Origin: an uncultured Prevotellaceae bacterium
Lineage (GTDB): Bacteria > Bacteroidota > Bacteroidia > Bacteroidales > Bacteroidaceae
Direction: 5' to 3'
DNA length: 64,000 bases
Assembly (NCBI GenBank): GCA_900316285.1
Contig: ONCG01000026.1
Coordinates: forward strand, 1-64,000
The translations under genes and the position numbers were made by a program. The notes beneath the pieces are model-generated. The model was not told the DNA's origin and searched no databases. It saw nothing but the letters and a program-made list of their open reading frames with translations. Position 1 is the first letter of the stretch. Each line of letters begins with the position of its first letter. Positions 20,471 through 29,558 of the stretch are shown here, piece by piece.

Positions 20471-21511
20471 TTAGTGGATTTCCAACTCCCCTTCTACATA
20501 TACGCCCAGCTCAGCAAGGCTGGAGACGGCAGAGGAGCCGCTCTCGATGGTGAGGCGCAGGTAGCGGGTGGGTACACCGGCATAGAAGGCGATGTGCTGA
20601 TAGCCATTTGCTTTCGGCATGTCGGCCTCTTGTGCTGTGCCGGCCTCGCTCCACGACTGTCCGTCGAGGCTGTACTCAATGCGCACGGCGGAGAAGTAAT
20701 ACTCGTCGATGTACCAGCCACCCCAGTAGCTCATATAGTAGCGGGCGAGGCGCAGTCCATTCACCTTTGCTTCTTCCTTCATGTCGACGATGACGGTGGT
20801 TGTCTTGCCGCCGTCGGCATCGGTACGCAGCTGCGGGCCATTGCTCAAGGAGCCATCGAAGAGCTCGCTGGCAGTGATTTCGACACCAGAGCTGTAGGTG
20901 GCCGTCCAGTCGCTGCCAGCCGTGATGAGCGTGCCAGGCATCTCAGAAGCATCGGCGAGCGTGCGGATGAGCTTCGACTCGGTGTTGACGATGACATAGC
21001 CAAAGCCACGCTCCTCGCTGGGCGTGCCGTCGCCTTGTACGTCGATGATGCGCACAGGCAGCAGATAGGCGGGAGCGGTGAGCGAGGCGAGGGCCTCCTG
21101 GCGGATGCCAATCTCGATGGAGTCCTCAGCCTGGATGTTTCCGGCGAGGATGATTGCCGTGAGGCGCGAGGCGTCGATGGCCGTTTCCGGCATTGCGGCA
21201 TAGCTGGTGCCGTTAGCCTCGTTGTAGGCATCGACCATTGTGTAGTCGACGACTGCCTTCACCTGCGTGTTCTGACGTGCAGGACGCAGGATGCGCACAG
21301 GGAACTTTGCATTGATGTCGCCGAAATCACCTACGGGCGTATGGATGACCATCCCATGGAAGGTGTTGTCGGCATTTGCCTTGAAATAGACAAGGTTGTC
21401 GGGATTGCCCACTACGTCGTATTGTTCGTCGTCGCTACACGATGTGAGGAGCAAGGAGCAAGGGGCAAGGAGCAATAGGAGCCAAGCCTTTTGAAAAATC
21501 TTTATTTTCAT
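20471..21511 (-). CDS. PUL surface lipoprotein, DUF1735 plus discoidin-like domain
   Basis: The 346-residue protein starts at ATG 21511 (MKIKIFQKAW); the frame is open 24 codons further but an octamer repeat lies there. A lipoprotein signal ends in LLLTSC. A DUF1735-type N-terminal domain (~50-180; VRILRPARQNTQVKAVVDYT) is followed by a C-terminal F5/8 type C-like carbohydrate-binding domain (~195-345; YYMSYWGGWYIDEYYFSAVRIEYS). It is the last gene of the susC-led operon and probably binds glycan at the cell surface. Its signal peptide core is encoded by CTTGCTC-like heptamers. Confidence 0.8.
   Translation of the reverse strand: MKIKIFQKAWLLLLLAPCSLLLTSCSDDEQYDVVGNPDNLVYFKANADNTFHGMVIHTPVGDFGDINAKFPVRILRPARQNTQVKAVVDYTMVDAYNEANGTSYAAMPETAIDASRLTAIILAGNIQAEDSIEIGIRQEALASLTAPAYLLPVRIIDVQGDGTPSEERGFGYVIVNTESKLIRTLADASEMPGTLITAGSDWTATYSSGVEITASELFDGSLSNGPQLRTDADGGKTTTVIVDMKEEAKVNGLRLARYYMSYWGGWYIDEYYFSAVRIEYSLDGQSWSEAGTAQEADMPKANGYQHIAFYAGVPTRYLRLTIESGSSAVSSLAELGVYVEGELEIH
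21446..21480. repeat. GAGCAAG heptamers encoding a signal peptide core
   Basis: Four to five 7-bp units (GAGCAAG, GAGCAAG, GGGCAAG, GAGCAAT) fall exactly where the lipoprotein signal peptide is encoded; on the minus strand they read LLLLLAPCSLLL before the lipobox. Confidence 0.8.
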
Positions 21512-21512
21512 C

Positions 21513-21546
21513 GTTACTTTGTTACTTTGATACCTTGTTACTATGT
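21513..21546. repeat. GTTACTTT octamers in the intercistronic gap
   Basis: Four 8-bp units (GTTACTTT, GTTACTTT, GATACCTT, GTTACTAT) fill the gap between the LamG lipoprotein stop and the start of the last PUL gene. Confidence 0.8.
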
Positions 21547-22761
21547 TTACTGAGCACACTTGTTGATGTCGTCCTTCACCCACTTGATGGATTTATAAGC
21601 ATCGGGAGTGGGAAGCATGTCACCCTCATAGATAGCACGAGAGGTCTGCTTCCAGTCCATATCGAAGCCGTGACCGGTGGCATCGTGGAAGACGTGGCCT
21701 GTGCCCTCGTTGAACTTCCAATAGGCCTGCAGACCATTAGAGTTAGCAGCAACACCGCAGAGGCCGCCGAGAATCTCGCTGGCCGAGAGGGCACGGTCCC
21801 ATACGCGGAACTCGCAGAAGCGATGTCCGAAGAACTGACGTGAGTTATAGCCTCCCCACGACATTCCCATCTCGAAGCGCTGGAAGTTGATGACATCGGG
21901 ATCCTTGCCTGCCAGCGAGTTGTCGAGCACACCATTGACGTAGAACAGCAGGTTGGTGCCGTCCCAGACGATGGAGAGCAGATACCACTGGTTGTTGGCG
22001 AACTCGGTGTTCGACATCAGTGTTCCATACGGCGTCATGACCTGCAGCTTGTTTGCGGTGTTGGCCTCGTTGAAGCGCAGCAGCAGGGCCTTCGACTCGT
22101 CGGCCTGCTCGAGGGCGCAGAAGCGCTGCGGACCGCTGTTGACGAGTCCGGTGGGATAGATCTTCATCTCGTAGGTGAACGTGGTGAGGGGGATGGCGTT
22201 CTCGAAGATGAAGTTCGACGACGCATTGTAGTCGGCGTTCACGGCTGCGAAGTTCAGCACACGCGAGATGCGCAGGAAGATGGTGCGCGAACCTTCGATG
22301 ATGTTCATCATGCTACCACTGATGCCCTTGATGGTGACGGGCACCATGTAGGTGCAGCCCTCTTCGAACTGCTCGGTGCTGAGCACGCGGACGGTGGCAG
22401 CCGACGAGATGGCATTGCCCTCGCTGATGACCACCTCCGGGTTCTCCAGCTCGACAGCTCCTTCGGGAATGGCGAAATAATTGGTCTTGTTGGCTTCGTT
22501 ATACTCAGCTACCTTCGAACGGTCGATGGCCATCAGCAGCTTCACATCGGAGGCAACCTTCTCGGTTGACTGCACCGTGACAGCATAGCTGGCGGGCGTG
22601 TCCTCGACCACGAATTTCACGACAGGATTCTCGTCGGTGCCCGAGACGTAGAGGGCCGAGTGGTCGTAGTCGAACCCACCATCGCCGCGGCATGCGGAGA
22701 GCAGCAGCGAGCATGCGGCAAGTGCTCCTATCGTTGTCTTTGAAAATATTGTTGTTTTCAT
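21547..22761 (-). CDS. PUL lipoprotein with DUF1735 and LamG-like domains
   Basis: A 404-residue lipoprotein (signal MKTTIFSKTTIGALAACSLL, lipobox LSAC). Residues ~30-165 form a DUF1735 domain (AVTVQSTEKVASDVKLLMAI, VPVTIKGISG). Residues ~170-370 form a concanavalin/LamG-like fold (TFTYEMKIYPTG, WYLLSIVWDGTNLLFYVNG, RQFFGHRFCEFRVWDRALS). Such proteins accompany GH18 loci in Bacteroides and are presumed surface glycan-binding proteins. It lies between the GH18 and the discoidin-like lipoprotein in the operon. Confidence 0.85.
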   Translation of the reverse strand: MKTTIFSKTTIGALAACSLLLSACRGDGGFDYDHSALYVSGTDENPVVKFVVEDTPASYAVTVQSTEKVASDVKLLMAIDRSKVAEYNEANKTNYFAIPEGAVELENPEVVISEGNAISSAATVRVLSTEQFEEGCTYMVPVTIKGISGSMMNIIEGSRTIFLRISRVLNFAAVNADYNASSNFIFENAIPLTTFTYEMKIYPTGLVNSGPQRFCALEQADESKALLLRFNEANTANKLQVMTPYGTLMSNTEFANNQWYLLSIVWDGTNLLFYVNGVLDNSLAGKDPDVINFQRFEMGMSWGGYNSRQFFGHRFCEFRVWDRALSASEILGGLCGVAANSNGLQAYWKFNEGTGHVFHDATGHGFDMDWKQTSRAIYEGDMLPTPDAYKSIKWVKDDINKCAQ

Positions 22762-22783
22762 TGTTGCTTGTTTTTTGGTTTGA

Positions 22784-22811
22784 GTTGCTGTAATACAGCA
22801 ACATACTGAAC
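22784..22811. other. Intercistronic hairpin (PUL, downstream copy)
   Basis: GTTGCT and AGCAAC form a 6-bp stem around a 7-nt loop, followed by ATACTGAAC. The same structure and flank recur at 23857-23884. Confidence 0.6.
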
Positions 22812-22819
22812 AATTGGAG

Positions 22820-23827
22820 TTACTTGTGGATGGCGGGATTCATGATCTGAATGGCCTTGCGGAACTCACCATAGGGAATGCCAGAGGGATCCTTGTAGTT
22901 GTAGTCGACGTAGAATGCACCACAACCACCCTTCTGACCCGTGGCAGGCTCCCAGCGAGCATAGTCGCAAATCTGGGCGCCGCGCGGACCAGCCTCGCCG
23001 GCCTCGCCACCGAAGCTGTCGCAATAGACGGTCTTCTCCTGCGGACGGCCACCAGTGCCTGTGCTGAAGCCAATCTGCCATGTGTAGGCCTGGCGCACGA
23101 AGTAGTCGCAATAGTCGTCGCAGCCGTCGGGAGCACCACCGAACCAGTCGATGATGAACAGCTTCTCGGGCCAAGGTCCGTCGGGACCGAAGAACTTATT
23201 GCACTCGTCGGCAACAATCTGCATGCTGCGAGCATCCCAGCCCTCGTAGTCGAAGTCGACACCGTCGAGACGGCACTTCATCACCGTATCGCAAGCCCAA
23301 CGGGCATAGGAGCGCAGAGAGTACTCGTCGGAGGGGTCGGTCTTGATGACAATCTTCTGGCCGTTGCCGTCGAGCTTATACTGGAAGGCACGCATCGACT
23401 CGTTCCACTCGCGGTCGTAGAACCAGTGGTTGAAGTTCGATGCATCGCCGTGGAAGACAAAGCGCGTGCCCAGCACATCCTGGCAATACACCATGTCCTG
23501 ATAGGCAACGGGATGTGTCTCGGCAGTGGGAATGCCCATCCAGAGATTCACAATGTCGAGGCTGTCGGGGAGTCCGACGAAGCGCTCGCCCCACGAAGCA
23601 GGGTCTTTGTAGCCGTCCTGTCCTTCGAGCGGAGCCCAAGCGGCATAGTAGACGTATGAGATTTCGTGCGGTGTCTTCTTCCAGGCACGCAGATTCTCAA
23701 AATACTGTGCGTCGTACTTGTAGAGGTGCTGAATGGTTTCGTTCTCAACCTCGGTATCGCAGCTGTTGAAACCTACCATTCCCACCGTTGCAAGTAGTGC
23801 GGCACTGAATATATTCTTTAGTTTCAT
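22820..23827 (-). CDS. GH18-family lipoprotein, endo-beta-N-acetylglucosaminidase-like
   Basis: A 335-residue lipoprotein (MKLKNIFSAALLATVGMVGF, lipobox NSC). The GH18 catalytic signature DxxDxDxE is present as DGVDFDYEGWD, with the acid at about Glu195. Family members with this layout in SusC/SusD loci cleave the chitobiose core of N-glycans at the cell surface (established for Bacteroides relatives; specificity inferred here). Tyr/Trp-rich stretches such as VYYAAWAPLEGQ line the barrel. It follows susD, with a hairpin-bearing gap. No GH92 mannosidase or GH20 is nearby to finish a glycan. Confidence 0.87.
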   Translation of the reverse strand: MKLKNIFSAALLATVGMVGFNSCDTEVENETIQHLYKYDAQYFENLRAWKKTPHEISYVYYAAWAPLEGQDGYKDPASWGERFVGLPDSLDIVNLWMGIPTAETHPVAYQDMVYCQDVLGTRFVFHGDASNFNHWFYDREWNESMRAFQYKLDGNGQKIVIKTDPSDEYSLRSYARWACDTVMKCRLDGVDFDYEGWDARSMQIVADECNKFFGPDGPWPEKLFIIDWFGGAPDGCDDYCDYFVRQAYTWQIGFSTGTGGRPQEKTVYCDSFGGEAGEAGPRGAQICDYARWEPATGQKGGCGAFYVDYNYKDPSGIPYGEFRKAIQIMNPAIHK

Positions 23828-23856
23828 ATTGTTACTTTGTTATGTTTTGTGATATT

Positions 23857-23884
23857 GTTGCTATGATATAGCAACATACTGAAC
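23857..23884. other. Intercistronic hairpin (PUL, upstream copy)
   Basis: GTTGCT at 23857-23862 pairs with AGCAAC at 23870-23875, followed by ATACTGAAC, as in the next gap of the operon. It could mark mRNA processing or stabilise the upstream susCD segment. Confidence 0.6.
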
Positions 23885-23902
23885 TGAAGTGGGGGCCACT
23901 GA

Positions 23903-25531
23903 TTAGAAGTTAGGGTTCTGGTCCCACCAGAGGCGAGTGCCGCAGTTGTCGGGACCGCCCAGCAGCTGGGCAGCAGCCGTCACGGCAGCACGGTTGGTGT
24001 TATACTCCGTTCCGGGATAGGGCAGACGGCGAATCTGCAGTTCGCTCGACACGGCACCATCGCTGTAGTTGAGCTTCACAGGGAACATGCGGGGATAGCC
24101 CGTGCGGCGGAACTCCGACCATGCCTCGCAGGAGTTACCCCAGCTGGCAATCCACTTCTGCACGATGATGCGCTCCAGGTTCTCCTCGAAGGCATCGTCC
24201 TTGTCGTTCCAGGCAATGGTGATGGTGCTGGGAGCAGGAGCGCTATCGCCACCGGCATTGTCGTTGAAGGCGGCAGGCTTGTTCGTGCGGTTGGCGATGT
24301 AGGAATCGACACCGCTGCTGATGCCATTCTCCTGCATGGAGACCTTGATGCCCGACTCGTAGAAGCTCTTGGCGGTGCCGCCCATCTCCCATCCGCGCAG
24401 AGCAGCCTCGGCACGCAGGAAGTAGCTCTCGGCAGCAGCCATGTAGAGCACGGGTGAGTTCTCGCTCAGGTTCACATTCGAGATTTTCTCGCCGATATAG
24501 GCACTCTGGTTGGCTCCATCGGCAAAGACGCCCTGGCGCACACCGTGATACTTGCCGTCGCCGGCAGCCACGAAGTAGACGCTGATGCGCGGGTCTTTAT
24601 AACCATTGAGATAGGAGTCCATCGGAGCACTCATGCGGTTTTCGTTCCACTCGTAGGCCTGCTGCCAGATGGGGTTCACGCCGGCGGCATTGGGAAGTCC
24701 GTTATACTGAGCACGGCTGTCGGCATCCTCGAGGAAGCCCACCGGGCAAGCAGCCGACTTCTCGGCCTCACGACGAGCCAATGCCTCATCGGCATAGACC
24801 ACGCGCAGAGCCAGACGCAGGCGCAGCGTGTTAGCCAGCTTGGTCCACTTCAGCATATCACCAAAATAGATGGGGTCGTAGTCGCCGAGAATGTTGTTTC
24901 CAGCAAGTGCATACGGTGTGAGCACTGCAATAGCGCTGTCGAGCTCGTTGAAGAACTTGGCATACACCTTATCGAGTGCGTCGTAGGTCTGGCCAATGGC
25001 ACCGAGCTTGTAGTCGACGTAGGGAATCGGGCCATAGTGGTCGGCGACGCGGTGCATGGCGAACACCTTCACCACATCGGCCAGTGCAGCCACCTGCGGC
25101 TGGTTCTGCTCGAGAGCCTTGGCGTGCATCTGAGCCCATGCCGGCATGATCTGCACCATGCCCATCTTGAACATGGCGTTGCCCCACTCGTCACCCTTCG
25201 TGAAGCTATAGGTGCCGTTGTAGCGGCCGCGAGCCCAACCGGCCGTGTGGCCGATGTAGCCAGAATAGCTGTCGGCGCTGATGCCAATCTGGTGCTGATA
25301 GGCACCCGTGGAAGCAAACGCGTCGTCCTGGTCGCCACCGATCTTCATCACCGTGGTGCGGTTGATCATCTGCGTGAAGAAAGAACCTACGGCCTTGCCG
25401 TCCTTCTCCATATCCGCATCAGTAGCAGCATGCTTGTTGGTGTTCAGACTCTCGAAGTCATCGGTGCAAGCCGTGGTGAGGCTCAGAGCCAGAAAACCAA
25501 ATAGTGTGTATCGTAATATATTCTTTTTCAT
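23903..25531 (-). CDS. SusD-like outer-membrane lipoprotein
   Basis: The 542-residue protein starts at ATG 25531 (MKKNILRYTLFGFLALS); an ATG at 25549 exists, but an AAAGGAG Shine-Dalgarno lies between the two, 8 nt from the second. The lipobox is LTTAC. The N-terminal DDFESLNTNKH and TPR-type helices, with NPIWQQAYEWNENRMS and the C-terminal AWSEFRRTGYPR, identify the SusD/RagB (SusD_2-type) family. It is the surface glycan-binding lid of the SusC porin encoded directly upstream (21 nt). Confidence 0.93.
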   Translation of the reverse strand: MKKNILRYTLFGFLALSLTTACTDDFESLNTNKHAATDADMEKDGKAVGSFFTQMINRTTVMKIGGDQDDAFASTGAYQHQIGISADSYSGYIGHTAGWARGRYNGTYSFTKGDEWGNAMFKMGMVQIMPAWAQMHAKALEQNQPQVAALADVVKVFAMHRVADHYGPIPYVDYKLGAIGQTYDALDKVYAKFFNELDSAIAVLTPYALAGNNILGDYDPIYFGDMLKWTKLANTLRLRLALRVVYADEALARREAEKSAACPVGFLEDADSRAQYNGLPNAAGVNPIWQQAYEWNENRMSAPMDSYLNGYKDPRISVYFVAAGDGKYHGVRQGVFADGANQSAYIGEKISNVNLSENSPVLYMAAAESYFLRAEAALRGWEMGGTAKSFYESGIKVSMQENGISSGVDSYIANRTNKPAAFNDNAGGDSAPAPSTITIAWNDKDDAFEENLERIIVQKWIASWGNSCEAWSEFRRTGYPRMFPVKLNYSDGAVSSELQIRRLPYPGTEYNTNRAAVTAAAQLLGGPDNCGTRLWWDQNPNF

Positions 25532-25552
25532 CTTGATATCTCCTTTCATACG

Positions 25553-28500
25553 TTAGAATCTGAGTTTAACCGAGAGTCCGATTGTACGCAAGCTGGGCTG
25601 CATGAAATAGTCAAGACCCTGGGCGTAGGTGCCGGTATTGGCAGTGACCTCAGGATCGAAGGGAGCCTTGCAATAAAGCATCCAAAGGTTGTGAGCCACA
25701 AACGAGATGTTGGCACCCTTCAGGACACTCTGCCATTTCTGAACAGGAATGTCGTAGCCGAACGAGAGCTCCGACAGGCGCAGGTTGGTAGCGCTGTAGA
25801 CGTACTGCGAACCGATGATATGGCTATCGCTGGCCACGGTCTGATAGTAGTCGGAAGCCTTGATGGGCTTGCCGTTGATGAGCACGCCGCCAGCATCGCG
25901 GGCATCGGCCGATGCCTTCGACGAACCGAAGGCGTCCATGATGGCCTGCGTCTGCGAAACGACGATGCCACCTGCACGGAGTGCAAACTGGAAGCCAAGC
26001 GAGAAGCCGTTCCACGAGAACTGGTTACCCCATGCGAGGTTGTAGCGCGGAGCAGCCTGTCCGGCCTTCACATAATGGTTGGCATTGGTGCGCAGCGAGT
26101 GTGTCTGCGGGTCTACATAGTATTCGCCATGCTCGCCCACAGCCAGCGTGTTGACATAGATGTCGGACAGCGAGCCGCCTTCAACGAGCTTGGTCTTGTA
26201 GCCCGAGAGGCCACCCTTGTCGAGCTCGGTGAGCGAGTAGGTGTTTCCATCGACGGGGTTCTTCCATTCGGGAAGCAGTTCCTTGATTTCATTCTGGTTG
26301 AGCGTCCAGGTGAGATAGGTCTCCCACTTCACCGGGCCAAGAGGCTGGTTGTAGCGCGCCGAGAGCTCGATACCCTTGTTGTCGACGCGACCACCATTGA
26401 CGATGGTGTTGGTGTAACCCGACGAGGCGGGAAGGGCGATGTTGAAGAACTGGTTATAGGTGCGCGAGTGGTAGAACGTGGCGTTCACACGCAGACGGTT
26501 GCGGAACATCACCAGGTCGATACCTGCCTCCCACGACTTTGTGCGCTCGGCCTTCAGGTCGGGGTTGGGCATGCTGGTCGTCGTGCTGATGCCTGCGGGC
26601 GTGATGGTATAATAAGGTATGGTGATGAAGGTCTCGGCAGGATCGTTACCAACCTCGGCATACGAGATGCGGGTCTTCAGGTAGTTGAGCCAGTCGTTGG
26701 ACTTGATTTCGGGGCAGATGTCGGTCCAGATGCCAGAAAGACCAGCCGACCAATAGAAATAGGAGTCTTCGGCCTTCGCCATCTTCGACGACCAGTCGTT
26801 GCGGGCAGTGAGGTCAAGATAGACCATGCTACGATAGCCGAGTTGTGTGCTGGCATAGAGGCCGAGCTTCTTGAAGGGCATCGAGCCCTGGTCGTACTTC
26901 GTGGCACCACCAGCGACGACGTTGCGCAACGAGAAGATGTCGGCAGCCGTGGCCAGATGACCGTCGAAGCCTGCAAACTGCTCCTTCTGCTTGTCGTAGC
27001 TCGTACCGAGGATAGCGGTAAGGCTCCACGTGTTGTCGTCCCAATACTTGTTGACCGTTGCAAAGGCTTCGGCAAAGTATTGTGTGTACTGGCGGTGTGT
27101 GTAGCCATAGTGTCCGTACTTCGAAGCAAACTGCAGGTCGGTGCCGGCATTGAGCTTCGTCTCGTTCTTCACGTCGTTGTTGTCGTACTTCACACGGCCG
27201 GTCAACGAGAGCCAGTCGGTGATGTCGAACTTCAGCGAAGCGGTGAACGTGTTGCGGAACTTGTGGTTGGTGAAGTTGTTGCGCTCAGTAATCCAATAGG
27301 GATTCTGCATCGACATGGCCTGGCGACCATAGGGCCAGAACTGCGTGGCGAAGTTGCGGTCGGCATTGTAACGCTCGAAGTAGGTTACGGCCTCCCAGTC
27401 GGCACCGGCGGGGAAGAGGTAGAGGGGCACGAGGGGATTGAAGTACTGTCCCTGCGTGATCATGTTGTTCTCCTTCACGCTCGACATCATGTAAGCGAGG
27501 TCGAGGGTGGCCTTGTCGCCAAACATCTTCGTGGTGTTGCGCACGGAGAGGTTGTAGCGGTCGAAGTCGTTGTTGTGGATGATGCCTCCTGCATTGCTGG
27601 CGCCGATGGAGGCATAAGTCTGGTTCTTCTCGTTACCCGTAGAGAGCGACACGGAGTTGGTGAAGTTCGTACCGGTGCGGAAGAAGTCGGCAGGGTCGTA
27701 GCTCGAAGGCTTGGTGAGCTTATCGCCCCAGCTATAGTAGCTGCCTGACTCGGTCTGTCCGTAGGTGTTCTGGAACTCGGGCAGCATGAGCGGATTTGAG
27801 AACTGGAAGCTGCCACTATAGGTGATGTTGGTCTTGCCAGCGGCACCTTTCTTCGTGGTGATCAGGATGACACCATTCGAAGCGGTAGAGCCATAGAGGG
27901 CGGCAGCCGAAGGTCCTGTCAGGGCTGAAATGCTCTCGATGTCGTCGGGATTGAGCATCGCCGTGGCATCACCCGTCTGACCGTTTCCGCTGTAGGCGAG
28001 AGCATTCTCGTCGAGACCCGTCTGGGCATTCACCACAGGAATACCGTCGATGACGTAGAGCACATTGTTGTTTCCGTCGATGGACTTGGCACCACGCATC
28101 ACCACACGCGAGGCACCACCGATGCCCGATGCTGCAGCATTGATTTGCACACCGGCCATCTTACCATTGAGCGAGTTAACGAAGTTGGCATCCTGCACCG
28201 TCATCACAGCATCACTGGAGAGCTGCTGCACGTTGTAGGACAGCGACTTAGCTTCCTTCTTGATACCCAGGGCGGTGACGACCACCTCGTTCAAGCTGTT
28301 GGTGTCGTCGGTCATCGTCACCACGATACCATCTCTGGCCTTGAACTCCTGATTCTGGAAACCTACATAAGACACCACAATCGTTGCACCCTCGGGGGCT
28401 TCGATTGTGAAGTTACCGTCGATGTCGGTAACGGCTTTCTGACCTGTGCTCGTCACAGTGATGGTGGCTCCAATAATCGGTTCACCAGCCTTGTCGAGCA

Positions 28501-28642
28501 CGCGGCCTTTCACATGATTCTTCCCTACCTGCTGCTGCACAGCCGACGCGTTGCCCTGAACGGGCAGAGCTGCCGACATGCCTGCCGTTGCGACTGACAG
28601 CGCAGACAGTAAGAGAAGTCTCATCGCTTGGTTTTGTTTCAT
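25553..28642 (-). CDS. SusC-like TonB-dependent outer-membrane transporter
   Basis: A 1029-residue TonB-linked porin. After the signal peptide comes a carboxypeptidase-D-like CNA repeat (VKGRVLDKAGEPIIGATITV, residues ~43-62), a plug with RGAKSIDGNNNVLYVIDGIP (~190) and a beta barrel ending in aromatic KLRF. It imports oligosaccharides released by the surface GH18, together with SusD. No anti-sigma-interacting N-terminal domain is visible. It is the first gene of the five-gene locus, and no regulator (HTCS, ECF/anti-sigma) lies within the window. Confidence 0.96.
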   Translation of the reverse strand: MKQNQAMRLLLLSALSVATAGMSAALPVQGNASAVQQQVGKNHVKGRVLDKAGEPIIGATITVTSTGQKAVTDIDGNFTIEAPEGATIVVSYVGFQNQEFKARDGIVVTMTDDTNSLNEVVVTALGIKKEAKSLSYNVQQLSSDAVMTVQDANFVNSLNGKMAGVQINAAASGIGGASRVVMRGAKSIDGNNNVLYVIDGIPVVNAQTGLDENALAYSGNGQTGDATAMLNPDDIESISALTGPSAAALYGSTASNGVILITTKKGAAGKTNITYSGSFQFSNPLMLPEFQNTYGQTESGSYYSWGDKLTKPSSYDPADFFRTGTNFTNSVSLSTGNEKNQTYASIGASNAGGIIHNNDFDRYNLSVRNTTKMFGDKATLDLAYMMSSVKENNMITQGQYFNPLVPLYLFPAGADWEAVTYFERYNADRNFATQFWPYGRQAMSMQNPYWITERNNFTNHKFRNTFTASLKFDITDWLSLTGRVKYDNNDVKNETKLNAGTDLQFASKYGHYGYTHRQYTQYFAEAFATVNKYWDDNTWSLTAILGTSYDKQKEQFAGFDGHLATAADIFSLRNVVAGGATKYDQGSMPFKKLGLYASTQLGYRSMVYLDLTARNDWSSKMAKAEDSYFYWSAGLSGIWTDICPEIKSNDWLNYLKTRISYAEVGNDPAETFITIPYYTITPAGISTTTSMPNPDLKAERTKSWEAGIDLVMFRNRLRVNATFYHSRTYNQFFNIALPASSGYTNTIVNGGRVDNKGIELSARYNQPLGPVKWETYLTWTLNQNEIKELLPEWKNPVDGNTYSLTELDKGGLSGYKTKLVEGGSLSDIYVNTLAVGEHGEYYVDPQTHSLRTNANHYVKAGQAAPRYNLAWGNQFSWNGFSLGFQFALRAGGIVVSQTQAIMDAFGSSKASADARDAGGVLINGKPIKASDYYQTVASDSHIIGSQYVYSATNLRLSELSFGYDIPVQKWQSVLKGANISFVAHNLWMLYCKAPFDPEVTANTGTYAQGLDYFMQPSLRTIGLSVKLRF

Positions 28643-28712
28643 AAAGTGTTGTTATAAGTTAGATATAAAAAAGAGGTTATACTTGGTATGTGCCGTTTTC
28701 TGATTCGGCTTG

Positions 28713-28743
28713 CAAAATTATATAATAATTTGCAAACAGCAAA
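28713..28743 (-). promoter_or_regulatory. Consensus promoter of the susC operon
   Basis: On the minus strand TTTG (28740-28743), a 19-nt spacer and TAATTTTG (28713-28720) match the Bacteroidetes consensus. The leader to the susC start is about 65 nt. Confidence 0.8.
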
Positions 28744-28755
28744 GAGAATCGGAGG

Positions 28756-29511
28756 TTATTTTCCCCGTTGCTTCGCTGGAAGCAACGTCAGGTGCAGTGG
28801 CGACAGCGATTTCCCGTTGACCACCGGCACAATGTCGATTCGGCGGCGGTAGGAATACTCGCGCCACGCCTTGTAGCTGACGTCGACCGTGCGCCGCTCT
28901 CGAGGTTTCAGCGTGAGCTGTCGGGGCATCTGCAACAGGCGGTTATCGGGTTGTCGGCGGAACTCGATGTTCATGGGTCGATCGGTATCGTTGGCGATGC
29001 GCAGTTGGAACGTCTGCTGTTCACCGGCCTTCAGCGCACGAAACGGCAACACCCGATGACTCATGTACAGGCCTTCGCCATAGTGGTAAGGATGGTCTTC
29101 GGTGACGGGGTGCTGCATGGGCACCACCGTGCCTTTTACCCAAAGGCGCACATAGCTCTCGCCACCATTCAGCAGTACAACCAATTCCTTGCTGAACTTT
29201 CCCGGGCGGTAACTTGGATTGAAGGTGGCAACAACACGTGCTTGCCGGCCAGGGGCGACGGGTGTTTTCGTGAACGTGGCCGTGGTACAACTACACCACG
29301 CCTTCACATCGCTGATGACAATGGGCTTGGTGGAGGTGTTCGTGAGTAGGAAAGTGTGAGTCACGGGACCGTTCTTCTCCTGAATGGTTCCAAAGTCGAA
29401 GATTTTCTGGTCGGGCACGAGCTGTTTGCAGAATGCGGGATCGGTTTGTGCTGTTGCGCCAATAGGCATCAGCGCAACAAAAAGAATCAATAAAAGTTGT
29501 TTGTGCAACAT
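28756..29511 (-). CDS. DUF1573-domain secreted protein
   Basis: The 251-residue protein starts at ATG 29511 with a signal peptide (MLHKQLLLILFVALMPIGA). The first domain (~25-130) is the Ig-like DUF1573 fold (FDFGTIQEKNGPVTHTFLLT, SDVKAWCSCTTATF with the paired cysteines). A second similar domain follows (~140-245; RIANDTDRPMNIEF, LKPRERRTVDVSYK). Function is not established; family members are periplasmic or surface proteins common in Bacteroidetes. It ends just inside the susC promoter region but is read in the same direction as susC, upstream of it. Confidence 0.8.
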   Translation of the reverse strand: MLHKQLLLILFVALMPIGATAQTDPAFCKQLVPDQKIFDFGTIQEKNGPVTHTFLLTNTSTKPIVISDVKAWCSCTTATFTKTPVAPGRQARVVATFNPSYRPGKFSKELVVLLNGGESYVRLWVKGTVVPMQHPVTEDHPYHYGEGLYMSHRVLPFRALKAGEQQTFQLRIANDTDRPMNIEFRRQPDNRLLQMPRQLTLKPRERRTVDVSYKAWREYSYRRRIDIVPVVNGKSLSPLHLTLLPAKQRGK

Positions 29512-29558
29512 ATTGATGATGTGTTTTTTCAGATGCCCCTCAAGGATAAGATGGGCAG

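Noticed and set aside
25691..27748. 685-residue open frame antisense to susC
   Set aside because: It overlaps the SusC barrel and has no motif of its own.
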